From assembly GCF_006439025.1 (NCBI RefSeq), contig NZ_RCYZ01000001.1:496001-560000 (forward strand): 64,000 bases of DNA, given 5' to 3'. The position numbers were made by a program, and so were the translations under genes. The first letter of the stretch is position 1. Every line of letters begins with the position of its first letter. The notes under the pieces were generated by a model. The model did no database searches and was not told where the DNA came from. It saw nothing but the letters and a program-made list of their open reading frames with translations. Source of the DNA: Hymenobacter nivis (GTDB lineage Bacteria; Bacteroidota; Bacteroidia; Cytophagales; Hymenobacteraceae). Below are positions 16,645-24,613 of this stretch, one piece after another.

Positions 16645-18177
16645 ATGCAGCAGTACATCCTCGCCCTCGACCAGGGCACGACCAGTTCCCGCGCCATCTT
16701 GTTCGACCAGCAGGGGCAGGTGGTGGCGCAGGCGCAGAAGGAATTTACCCAGTTTTTCCCGCAGCCGGGCTGGGTGGAGCACGACCCGCTGGAAATCTGG
16801 TCGACGCAGGCCGGGGTGGCGGCCGAGGCCACGGTGAAGGCCGGCCAGAACGGCCGGAGCATCGCGGCCATCGGCATCACCAACCAGCGCGAAACGGCGG
16901 TGGTCTGGCACCGCAAAACCGGCAAGCCGGTCTACAACGCCATTGTGTGGCAAGACCGGCGCACGGCCGACTACTGCGACCAACTGCGCGCCGACGGCCA
17001 CGAAGACCTGATTCGCAGCAAAACGGGCCTGGTAATCGACGCCTATTTTTCGGCCAGCAAAGTGCGCTGGATTCTGGACAATGTGCCGGGGGCCCGCCAG
17101 CAGGCCGCGGCCGGCGAGCTGGCCTTCGGCACCGTGGACAGCTGGCTGGTGTGGAACTTCACGCAGGGCGAACTGCACGTCACGGACGTGTCGAACGCCT
17201 CGCGCACCATGCTGTTCAACATCCACACCCTGGCCTGGGACGACGAGTTGCTGGCCCTGTTCGACATCCCGCGGGCCATGCTGCCGGCGGTGCGGCCGTC
17301 GAGCGAGGTGTACGGCACGACCAAAACCACGCTTTTTGCCAGCAAAATTCCGATTGCCGGCATTGCCGGCGACCAGCAGGCGGCCCTGTTTGGGCAGCAG
17401 TGCACCGCGCCGGGCATGGTGAAAAGCACCTACGGCACGGGCTGCTTTATGCTGATGAACATCGGGGCCACGCCCCGGGCCTCGCAGCACAACCTGCTGA
17501 CCACCATTGCCTGGCAGATTGACGGGCAGGTGTGCTACGCCCTGGAAGGCAGCATTTTCATTGCCGGCGCGGTGGTGCAGTGGCTGCGCGACAGCCTGGG
17601 CCTGATCAAAACCTCGGCCGACATTGAGCCACTGGCCCGGCAGGTCGGCAGCACCGGCGGCGTGTATTTCGTGCCGGCCTTCGCCGGGCTGGGGGCCCCG
17701 TACTGGGACGCCCACGCGCGGGGCACCCTCTTCGGCGTGTCGCGGGCCACCACGGCCGCCCACCTGGCCCGCGCCGCCCTCGAAGCCATTGCCTACCAAA
17801 CCCTGGACGTGCTCCGGGCGATGGAAGCCGACGCGGGCCTGGCCATTGCCGAGCTGCGCGTGGACGGCGGCGCCACGGTGAACAAGCTGCTAATGCAGTT
17901 CCAGGCCGACGTGCTGAACGCCAAGGTAGTGCGGCCCGCAATGGCCGAGGCCACCGCCCTCGGCGCGGCCTACCTGGCCGGCCTGGCCGTGGGCTACTGG
18001 CGCGACGTGGCCGAAATCAGGGCCCTGGCCCAGGCCGACACCACCTACACGCCCACGGCCAACCGCGCCAGCCTCGACGCCGGCATTGCCGAGTGGCACC
18101 GCGCCGTGCACGCCCTGCAAGTGTGGGCCCAGGGCCCCCAAGCCGCCGCTGCCACCGAAGAAACGACCACCGCGTGA
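16645..18177 (+). CDS. glpK: Glycerol kinase
   Basis: The 510-residue FGGY-family kinase phosphorylates glycerol with ATP, giving the substrate of GlpD encoded just upstream. The N-terminus reads [15 protein letters not shown], the phosphate-1 loop of the actin-like fold. Other marks are [27 protein letters not shown], the FGGY signature region around [28 protein letters not shown] and [14 protein letters not shown]. All functional segments are intact and the length is standard. The start ATG at 16645 is directly before the conserved first strand. Confidence 0.97.
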   Translation: MQQYILALDQGTTSSRAILFDQQGQVVAQAQKEFTQFFPQPGWVEHDPLEIWSTQAGVAAEATVKAGQNGRSIAAIGITNQRETAVVWHRKTGKPVYNAIVWQDRRTADYCDQLRADGHEDLIRSKTGLVIDAYFSASKVRWILDNVPGARQQAAAGELAFGTVDSWLVWNFTQGELHVTDVSNASRTMLFNIHTLAWDDELLALFDIPRAMLPAVRPSSEVYGTTKTTLFASKIPIAGIAGDQQAALFGQQCTAPGMVKSTYGTGCFMLMNIGATPRASQHNLLTTIAWQIDGQVCYALEGSIFIAGAVVQWLRDSLGLIKTSADIEPLARQVGSTGGVYFVPAFAGLGAPYWDAHARGTLFGVSRATTAAHLARAALEAIAYQTLDVLRAMEADAGLAIAELRVDGGATVNKLLMQFQADVLNAKVVRPAMAEATALGAAYLAGLAVGYWRDVAEIRALAQADTTYTPTANRASLDAGIAEWHRAVHALQVWAQGPQAAAATEETTTA

Positions 18178-18261
18178 GTTCTTTCGCAGCAGAGCCCACC
18201 GGCCCTACATCACTAGCTAACTTATCGATGGTAAGACTATTAACAGCGAACCCCCAGACTC

Positions 18262-19944
18262 ATGCCGCTTTCCAAGCCCTGGCGCAAGCTCCTTTTCCCG
18301 GCGCTGATGGACGTTAGCCGCCGCTCGTTTCTGGTGCGCGGCGGGGCTACGCTGGCGGGGGCCGCGCTGGTGGGGCCCCTGCTGCCGGGCTGCGCACCGG
18401 CCGCGGCCAGCCTGGCGCACATCCAGGGGCAGCTGCTGGGGCCCAACGCCGCAGCCGGCCACCTGCTGCGCGACCCCGGCAAAATTCCCGCGCCCACCCG
18501 CACCGTTGACACTGATGTGCTCATCGTTGGCGGGGGCGTGGCGGGGCTCTCGGCGCGGCGCTGGCTGCACCGCCACGGGCTGACGGACACGCTGTTGGTA
18601 GAGCTGGACGGCCAGGCCGGCGGCAACGCGTCGGCCGGCCACAACCCCACCTCGGCCTACCCTTGGGGCGCCCACTACCTGCCTGTGCCCGACGTGCGCA
18701 ACCGCGAGCTGCTCGATTTTTTGCAGGAAACCGGCTCGCTCACCGGCTACGCGCCCAGCGGGCTGCCCATTTACAGCGACTACCACCTCTGCGCCGCGCC
18801 CGACGAGCGCCTTAGCATCAGCGGGCACTGGCAGGACGGGCTGGTGCCGGCCGTGGGCCTTTCGGCCGAGGAGCAGGCGCAAACGGCGCGGTTTTTCCAG
18901 CTGATTGAGCGCCTGAAAACCGCCGTGGGCCGCGACGGGCGCGACGCCTTCCGCATCCCGCTCGACGCCTCCTCGGCCGACGAAACCTACCGGCGGCTCG
19001 ACCGGATTTCTTTCGCCGACTACCTGAGCCAGGAGGGCTACTCGGCCGCGCCGCTGCGCTGGTACCTTGACTACGCCTGCCGCGACGACTACGGAGCCCC
19101 CGCCGCGCAGGTGTCGGCTTGGGCCGGGCTGCACTACTTCGCCTGCCGCAAGGGCCGCGCCCACAACGCCACCGGCGGCGACGTGCTGACCTGGCCCGAG
19201 GGCAACCACTTCCTGGCCGGGCACCTGCGCCGCCAGGCCCCTACCCCACTGCAAACCAACACTCTGGCCTACGACCTGCGCGAAACCGCCGCCGGCGTAG
19301 AGGTCCTCACCTACGACACCGCCGCCCGCCAGAGCACCCGCGTGCGGGCCCGGCGCGTGCTGCTGGCCACCCCGGCGCACGTGGCGCGCCGGCTGCTGGC
19401 GGCCGTGCCGGGCCACGCGCTGCCGCCGGCCGCCGCGTTTCACCACGCGCCCTGGCTCGTGGCCAACCTCACCGTGAGCGGCCTGCCCCAGGGCCCCGGC
19501 CGTCCCCTGAGCTGGGACAACGTGCGCTACGGCAGCGCCTCGCTGGGCTACATCAACGCCAACCAGCAGGACATCAGCCAAGACACCGGGGGCCCCAGAG
19601 TCGTCACCCTCTACTGGCCCCTTACCGATGAGGCCCCCGACCTGGCCCGCCGCCACGCCTACCAAACCTCTTACGCCCAGTGGCTGCCGCGCGTGGTGGC
19701 CGAGCTTGAAACCTACCACCCCGGCGTGACGCCCTACCTCCAGCGGGCTGACCTTTGGGTGTGGGGCCACGGCATGGTGGCCCCCACGCCCGGCCTACTC
19801 TGGGGCCCCGGGCGAGCCGCCGCCCAGCAGCCGGTGCGCGGCCGCATCTTCTTCGCCCACACCGATTTCAGCGGCATCTCCATTTTTGAAGAAGCCTTTT
19901 ACCAGGGCATTCGGGCCGCGCGGGAGATGCTTGGGGCCGCTTAA
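18262..19944 (+). CDS. Tat-exported FAD-dependent oxidoreductase, possibly a lipoprotein
   Basis: The 560-residue product has a twin-arginine signal (SRRSFLVRGG at 19-28). A hydrophobic stretch ends in LLPGC, with Cys44 able to be a lipobox Cys. The mature part opens with the Rossmann motif DVLIVGGGVAGLSA (about 86-99), then the FAD-binding Glu in LLVELDGQAGGNA. It ends with GRIFFAHTDFSGISIFEEA, the usual C-terminal FAD contact of amine-oxidase or phytoene-desaturase-like flavoproteins. The substrate is unknown. Start may also be the ATG at 18307 (MDVSRRSF). The next gene, a polytopic membrane protein, begins 66 bases downstream and is a likely partner by position. Confidence 0.8.
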   Translation: MPLSKPWRKLLFPALMDVSRRSFLVRGGATLAGAALVGPLLPGCAPAAASLAHIQGQLLGPNAAAGHLLRDPGKIPAPTRTVDTDVLIVGGGVAGLSARRWLHRHGLTDTLLVELDGQAGGNASAGHNPTSAYPWGAHYLPVPDVRNRELLDFLQETGSLTGYAPSGLPIYSDYHLCAAPDERLSISGHWQDGLVPAVGLSAEEQAQTARFFQLIERLKTAVGRDGRDAFRIPLDASSADETYRRLDRISFADYLSQEGYSAAPLRWYLDYACRDDYGAPAAQVSAWAGLHYFACRKGRAHNATGGDVLTWPEGNHFLAGHLRRQAPTPLQTNTLAYDLRETAAGVEVLTYDTAARQSTRVRARRVLLATPAHVARRLLAAVPGHALPPAAAFHHAPWLVANLTVSGLPQGPGRPLSWDNVRYGSASLGYINANQQDISQDTGGPRVVTLYWPLTDEAPDLARRHAYQTSYAQWLPRVVAELETYHPGVTPYLQRADLWVWGHGMVAPTPGLLWGPGRAAAQQPVRGRIFFAHTDFSGISIFEEAFYQGIRAAREMLGAA

Positions 19945-20010
19945 CTTTTATTATTCGGCGGATAATTGCTCATACTCAGCTGACAGCCTAACCCAATCAT
20001 TCCTTCGCCC

Positions 20011-21105
20011 GTGTCTGCTCCCAACTCCCAGCCCTGGATTCGCTCGGCCCGCTACGACGGGTGGCTGATTCTTGGGCCCCCGTTTGGGGCGCTGCTGGTG
20101 GTGCTGGCGCTGCCCGCCCGCTACCGCGCCACCGCCGAGCTGCCGCTGCTGGCCTGGGTGGGCCTGGTGCTGCTCATCGACGTGGCGCACGTCTACGGCA
20201 CGCTCTTCCAAACCTACTTCGACCCCGTGCGGCGGCGGGCGCGGCGCACGTTGCTGTGGGCGGCCCCGGTGGCCTGCTACGCGGCGGGCGTGGCGCTGCA
20301 CAGCGCGGGCGGGCTGTGGTTTTGGCGGGCGCTGGCCTACCTGGCGGTGTTCCACTTCATGCGGCAGCAGTACGGGTTTTTGCGGCTGTACGCCCGGCGC
20401 GAGGGCCCCGCGCCGGGCGCGTGGCTGGCCACGGCTGCCATCTACGCGGCTACGCTCTACCCGCTGCTGTACTGGCACTTATCGCCGCCGCGCAACTTCA
20501 ATTGGTTTGTCGATGGCGACTTTGTGCAGCGCGACTGGCCCTTGGGGCGGCACCTGGCCACGGCCCTGTACGGGGCCCTATTGGTGGCTTACGCGGGGCG
20601 CGAGGCGTGGCTTTGGCACCGCACCCGCGCCTTCAACGTGCCGCGCAACCTGCTGCTGGCGGGCACTGCTGCGTCGTGGTACGCCGGCATCGTGTGGTGC
20701 AACGGCGACCTGGCCTTCACGCTCCTCAACGTGGTGTCGCACGGGGTACCCTACCTGGCGCTGGTGTGGCAGGGGCGGCCGGCATCGGCCACGGGGGCCC
20801 CAGTGCCGCGCCGGGGCCCCTGGGCGGGTAAGTACGGCTGGCTGGCGTTCCTGGGGCTGATTGCGGCCTTTGCCTACCTCGAAGAAGGGCTGTGGGACGG
20901 GCTGGTGTGGCGCGAGCACAGCGCGGTATTTGGCTGGTTTCAGGCGTTGCCCGACGTATCGCGCGCCGCGTGGCTGGCTTGGCTGGTGCCGCTGCTGGCC
21001 CTGCCCCAAAGCACCCACTATGTGCTCGACGGCTTCATCTGGCGGCGCGGGGCCGGCGGCGGCGCAGGGGCCCAGCCAAGCCAGGCGCAAGTTGAAATCA
21101 GTTAA
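20011..21105 (+). CDS. Polytopic membrane protein with conserved-looking His motifs, function unknown
   Basis: The 364-residue product starts at a GTG and has about nine hydrophobic helices. His residues sit at helix ends in motifs AHVYGTLFQTYFD (about 58-71), FHFMRQQYGF (about 112-122), VVSHGVPYLALVW (about 238-250) and STHYVLDGFIWRR (about 332-344). Such spacing of His in membrane helices is seen in di-iron or haem membrane proteins, but I do not recognise a named family. It follows a Tat-exported FAD oxidoreductase on the same strand, which suggests a two-gene redox unit. The AT-rich intergenic region after it holds the promoter of the next operon. Confidence 0.65.
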   Translation: MSAPNSQPWIRSARYDGWLILGPPFGALLVVLALPARYRATAELPLLAWVGLVLLIDVAHVYGTLFQTYFDPVRRRARRTLLWAAPVACYAAGVALHSAGGLWFWRALAYLAVFHFMRQQYGFLRLYARREGPAPGAWLATAAIYAATLYPLLYWHLSPPRNFNWFVDGDFVQRDWPLGRHLATALYGALLVAYAGREAWLWHRTRAFNVPRNLLLAGTAASWYAGIVWCNGDLAFTLLNVVSHGVPYLALVWQGRPASATGAPVPRRGPWAGKYGWLAFLGLIAAFAYLEEGLWDGLVWREHSAVFGWFQALPDVSRAAWLAWLVPLLALPQSTHYVLDGFIWRRGAGGGAGAQPSQAQVEIS

Positions 21106-21169
21106 ATGCCAATAAAAATCTTGTAAAAAGTCAATTAATATTTAAAATGTACAATTAATAAAACGTCCT

Positions 21170-21177
21170 TACCTTCG
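21170..21177 (+). promoter_or_regulatory. Candidate -7 element TACCTTCG in an AT-rich region
   Basis: TACCTTCG follows an AT-rich stretch (21106-21160) and lies 46 bases before the TPR gene start. The same octamer precedes sbcC and fabG in this window. Confidence 0.4.
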
Positions 21178-21222
21178 CAGCACCAGCCCGGGATTATCCT
21201 ACGCCTTATCCTCTCTACTGCT

Positions 21223-22326
21223 ATGCCGCGAAACTCTCTTCTCCTCACCTGGGGCCTTTGCGCGGGCGCGCTGCTGTGCGCCGCCCCGGCCCGGGCTCAA
21301 GTCGACAGCGTGCGGGCCAGCACGCTGCCCGGCCGGCAGCTGGCCGAAAAAGCCTACAACGCTGGCTTGGCTAACTACTCGGCCCAGAACTATTCGGCCG
21401 CGCTGGCCAGCTTCAACCAGGCCCTGGCGGCCAAGCCCGACTTCGCGCCCGCCTACGCCAACCGCGCCGCTACCCGCCTGGCTCTCAAAGACTACCCGGC
21501 CGCCGTGGCCGACTACGACCAGGCCTTGAAGCTGGAGCCGGGGGCCTATGCCCACTACTTCGGCCGGGCCCAGGCCCACGAGGCGGCCGGCGAGGGACCC
21601 GCAGCCGCGGCCGACTATGGCGCCGCGCTGCAAGCCAACACCGCCTACGCCCCGGCCTGGTACAACCGCGGCGTGCTGCGCTTCGAGCAGGGCGAGTACC
21701 AAGCCGCCCGCGACGATTTCGACGGGGCCGTGAAGGCCGACCCGAACTACGCCTACGCCTACCACGACCGCGCCAGCGCCAACTTGGAACTGGCCAACTG
21801 GCCCGCCGCCGTGCAGGACTACACCAAGGCCTTGGCCCTGCAACCCACCCTGCTGCCGGCGCTGCTGAACCGCGCCGCCGCCGAGCGCCGCACCGGCCAG
21901 CTGCCCGCGGCCCTGCGCGACTACGATACCTACCTCACTCAAAAAACTGATAACGCGCTGGCCTTCACCAACCGCGGCAACGCCCGGTTCGAGAACAAGG
22001 ACTACGCCGGGGCCCTGGCCGACTTTGACCGCGCCATCGCCCTCGACGCCAAGTACGCCTACGCCTGGAACAACCGCGCCGCCGTCGAGCTAAAGCTGGA
22101 GCACTACGCCAAAGCAGCTGCCGACGCCACCGAGGCCCTGCGCCTCAACCCCAAGTACGCCGAGGCCTACCTCAACCGCGGCCACGCCCGCGAAATGCTG
22201 CGCCAGGCCGACGAGGCCTGCCAAGACTGGCACCAAGCCGCCGCCCTGGGCCTGGCTGTGGGCAACGACTACGCTGCGGCCGCTGGCTGCTCCGGCGACG
22301 CCGCCGAAGTACCGGCCGGCAAGTAG
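21223..22326 (+). CDS. Secreted tetratricopeptide (TPR) repeat protein
   Basis: The 367-residue product has a signal peptide ending at ARAQ (about residue 26) and then a nearly continuous array of about eight TPR units. The repeats show the A-Y-x-N-R-(A/G)-x-A pattern, for example APAYANRAATRLALKDYPAA, APAWYNRGVLRFEQGEYQAA and KYAYAWNNRAAVELKLEHYA. It has no enzyme domain and is likely a periplasmic scaffold. It is 32 bases upstream of a PorE-like OmpA gene in the same direction, so both probably act on one envelope complex. Confidence 0.85.
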   Translation: MPRNSLLLTWGLCAGALLCAAPARAQVDSVRASTLPGRQLAEKAYNAGLANYSAQNYSAALASFNQALAAKPDFAPAYANRAATRLALKDYPAAVADYDQALKLEPGAYAHYFGRAQAHEAAGEGPAAAADYGAALQANTAYAPAWYNRGVLRFEQGEYQAARDDFDGAVKADPNYAYAYHDRASANLELANWPAAVQDYTKALALQPTLLPALLNRAAAERRTGQLPAALRDYDTYLTQKTDNALAFTNRGNARFENKDYAGALADFDRAIALDAKYAYAWNNRAAVELKLEHYAKAAADATEALRLNPKYAEAYLNRGHAREMLRQADEACQDWHQAAALGLAVGNDYAAAAGCSGDAAEVPAGK

Positions 22327-22358
22327 TCTTTGGTTTCAGCAATTCTATTTCTATTTAT

Positions 22359-24422
22359 ATGATACGTGCTTTTACCCGGGCGGCGCTGCTGCTGAGCGGC
22401 TTAGCCACTGCCGCGCATGCCCAAAGCGTGGAGTTTTCAAAGGAGAGATTTGGCGGCGACAAGGATGCGCTGAAGAACGCGCAACGCGAACTGAAGGCTG
22501 GCGAAGACGCCTACGCCGCCGACCCGGCCAACTACGGCGCGGCCCTGCCCCACTTCCTGCAAGCCCAGCAGCTCAACCCCGACAACGCGGCCCTCAATGC
22601 GCGCATCGGCGACTGCTACCTGCACTCGGGCACTAAGGCCCTGGCCCTGCCCTACTTGCAGCGCGCCCAGGCCCTGGCCCCCGCCGACGATTCGCGCACG
22701 CACTACCTGCTGGCCCGCGCCCTGCACCTGAACGCCAAGTGGGCCGAAGCCATCAAGGAATACCAGCGCGCCACCCCGATGGGCGGCGGCAAGCGCGCCG
22801 CCGACGGGGCCCTCACCGTGACGGCCGACGACTTGGCCCGCCGCCTGCGCGAGTGCCGCAACGGCCAGGAGTTGCAACAGCACCCCGTGCGCGTGTTCGT
22901 CGACAACGCTGGGCCCGAGGTGAACTCCACCTTCTCGGACTACGGCCCCGTGGTGTCGGCCGACGAGGCCACGCTGCTCTTCACCTCGCGCCGCCCCGGG
23001 GGCCCCAACGCCAAGAAAGACCCCGACGGTGACAGCTACTACGAGGACATTTACCAGACCGCCTGGCAGGGCAAGCGCTGGCGCCCGGCCGCCAGCCTAG
23101 GGGCCCCAGTGGATACCGAGGGCCACGACGCCACCGTGGCGCTGGCCCCCGACGGCCAGCGCCTGCTGGTGTACGACGACGAAAACGGCGGCGACCTCAA
23201 CGAATCCAACCTCAAGGGCGCGGCCTGGGGCAAGCCCCAGCACCTGGGCAACCGCGTGAACACGCGCTACCACGAGTCGTCGGCCTCGTACTCGCCCGAC
23301 GGGCGGTATTTGTACTTCGTGAGCGACAAACCCGAGGGCGGACGCGGCGGACGCGACATCTACAAGATTGAGCTGGAGGGCAAAGGGCCGGCCGAAAACC
23401 TGGGCGCGGCCATCAACACGCCCTACGGCGAGGAAGGCGTGTTTATGATGCCCGACGGCCGGACGATGTACTTCTCGTCGGAAGGCCACAACTCGATGGG
23501 CGGTTACGACATCTTCAAATCGACGCTGACCAACGGCCAGTGGAGCGCCCCCGAAAACCTGGGCTGGCCCATCAACACCCCCGACGACGACGTGTTTTTC
23601 GTGACCTCGGCTTCGGGCCGGCACGGCTACTATTCGTCGGACCGGCCGGGCGGGCAGGGCGGCAAGGACATTTACCGCGTCACGTTTTTGGGCCCCGAGA
23701 AGGCCCCCGTGCTCAGCGAGGAAAGCCAGCTGCTGGCCTCGCGCCTGGCGCCGGTGGCCCAAACCCTGCTCTCGCCGCCGGTGGCCGTGGCCACGGCCCG
23801 CGTTACCATCCTCAAGGGCACCGTAACGGACGACGCCACCCACCAGCCGCTGGAAGCCACCATTGATTTGGTGGACAACAAGTTGAACCAGGTGATTGCC
23901 ACGTTCCACAGCAACGCCACCTCGGGCAAGTACCTCGTGAGCTTGCCCTCGGGCACCAACTATGGCATCGTGGTGCGGCAGGACGGCTACCTGTTCCACT
24001 CCGAAAACTTCGACCTGCCCGCCGAGGCCGCCTACGCCGAAGTCATCAAGGACGTGCCGCTGAAGAAGCTGGAAGTGGGCGTGGTTATCGTACTGAACAA
24101 CATCTTCTTCGACACCGGCAAGGCCATCCTCCGCCCCGAGAGCACCGCCGAGCTGGAGCGCCTCCAAAAGCTACTCACCGAGCAGCCCACCCTGCGCCTC
24201 GAAATGGCCGGCCACACCGACAACGTGGGCAAGCCCGCCGCCAACCAAGACCTTAGCCAGCGCCGCGCCCAGGCCGTGGTGGCCTACCTCACCCAGCACG
24301 GCGTGGCCGCCGCCCGCCTGGCCGCCGCCGGCTACGGCGACACCAAACCGGTAGCCCCCAATACCACCAAGGCCGGCCGCCAGCTCAACCGCCGCACCGA
24401 GTTCAAGGTGACGGGCAAGTAG
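22359..24422 (+). CDS. OmpA-family protein with TPR, PD40 propeller and carboxypeptidase-regulatory-like domain (PorE-like)
   Basis: The 687-residue product has a signal peptide (about 1-22) and a TPR region (about 38-150). A PD40/WD40-like propeller follows (about 185-445), with repeats such as SPDGRYLYFVSD, MPDGRTMYFSSEG and ASGRHGYYSSDRPGG. Next come a carboxypeptidase-regulatory-like fold (about 485-565, LKGTVTDDATHQPLEATIDL) and an OmpA C-terminal peptidoglycan-binding domain (about 580-687, MAGHTDNVG...RRAQAVVAYL). This domain order is that of PorE, a T9SS component, and of a larger Bacteroidota envelope family. The T9SS cargo at 1901-6433 shows that the organism uses that pathway, but paralogues are common, so a direct T9SS role is not certain. 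Confidence 0.82.
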   Translation: MIRAFTRAALLLSGLATAAHAQSVEFSKERFGGDKDALKNAQRELKAGEDAYAADPANYGAALPHFLQAQQLNPDNAALNARIGDCYLHSGTKALALPYLQRAQALAPADDSRTHYLLARALHLNAKWAEAIKEYQRATPMGGGKRAADGALTVTADDLARRLRECRNGQELQQHPVRVFVDNAGPEVNSTFSDYGPVVSADEATLLFTSRRPGGPNAKKDPDGDSYYEDIYQTAWQGKRWRPAASLGAPVDTEGHDATVALAPDGQRLLVYDDENGGDLNESNLKGAAWGKPQHLGNRVNTRYHESSASYSPDGRYLYFVSDKPEGGRGGRDIYKIELEGKGPAENLGAAINTPYGEEGVFMMPDGRTMYFSSEGHNSMGGYDIFKSTLTNGQWSAPENLGWPINTPDDDVFFVTSASGRHGYYSSDRPGGQGGKDIYRVTFLGPEKAPVLSEESQLLASRLAPVAQTLLSPPVAVATARVTILKGTVTDDATHQPLEATIDLVDNKLNQVIATFHSNATSGKYLVSLPSGTNYGIVVRQDGYLFHSENFDLPAEAAYAEVIKDVPLKKLEVGVVIVLNNIFFDTGKAILRPESTAELERLQKLLTEQPTLRLEMAGHTDNVGKPAANQDLSQRRAQAVVAYLTQHGVAAARLAAAGYGDTKPVAPNTTKAGRQLNRRTEFKVTGK

Positions 24423-24449
24423 ATTTTGTTGGCGGTGATACAGAACGGG

Positions 24450-24488
24450 GTGGCCCGGCGAAGCCCTTCAGGCAATTCGCCGGGCCAC
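24450..24488. terminator. Hairpin between convergent genes
   Basis: A perfect 13-bp stem, GTGGCCCGGCGAA with TTCGCCGGGCCAC and a 13-base loop, lies 28 bases after the PorE-like stop. No T-tract follows, so it may be a Rho-type pause or stability hairpin rather than a strict intrinsic terminator. Confidence 0.5.
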
Positions 24489-24613
24489 TCCTGCTACGGC
24501 CCGGGGCCCCTGTTTAATAGCCAAAGTGGCCCGACAACTAAAAAAGCCGCCGGACCACCCTGCTTTATGTTACCGCATTTGGTTTTAGCTGTTAGCCAAC
24601 AGCCAGAAAGCAA

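Noticed and set aside
14887..18177. glpD-glpK as part of the SpeD/DUF350 unit because glpD starts 12 bases after it
   Set aside because: The two encode a complete glycerol pathway that explains itself. Close spacing alone could give read-through but not a shared function.
18217..19770. 517-codon minus-strand frame inside the FAD oxidoreductase gene
   Set aside because: The plus strand carries a Tat signal and FAD motifs; the antisense product has no recognisable feature.
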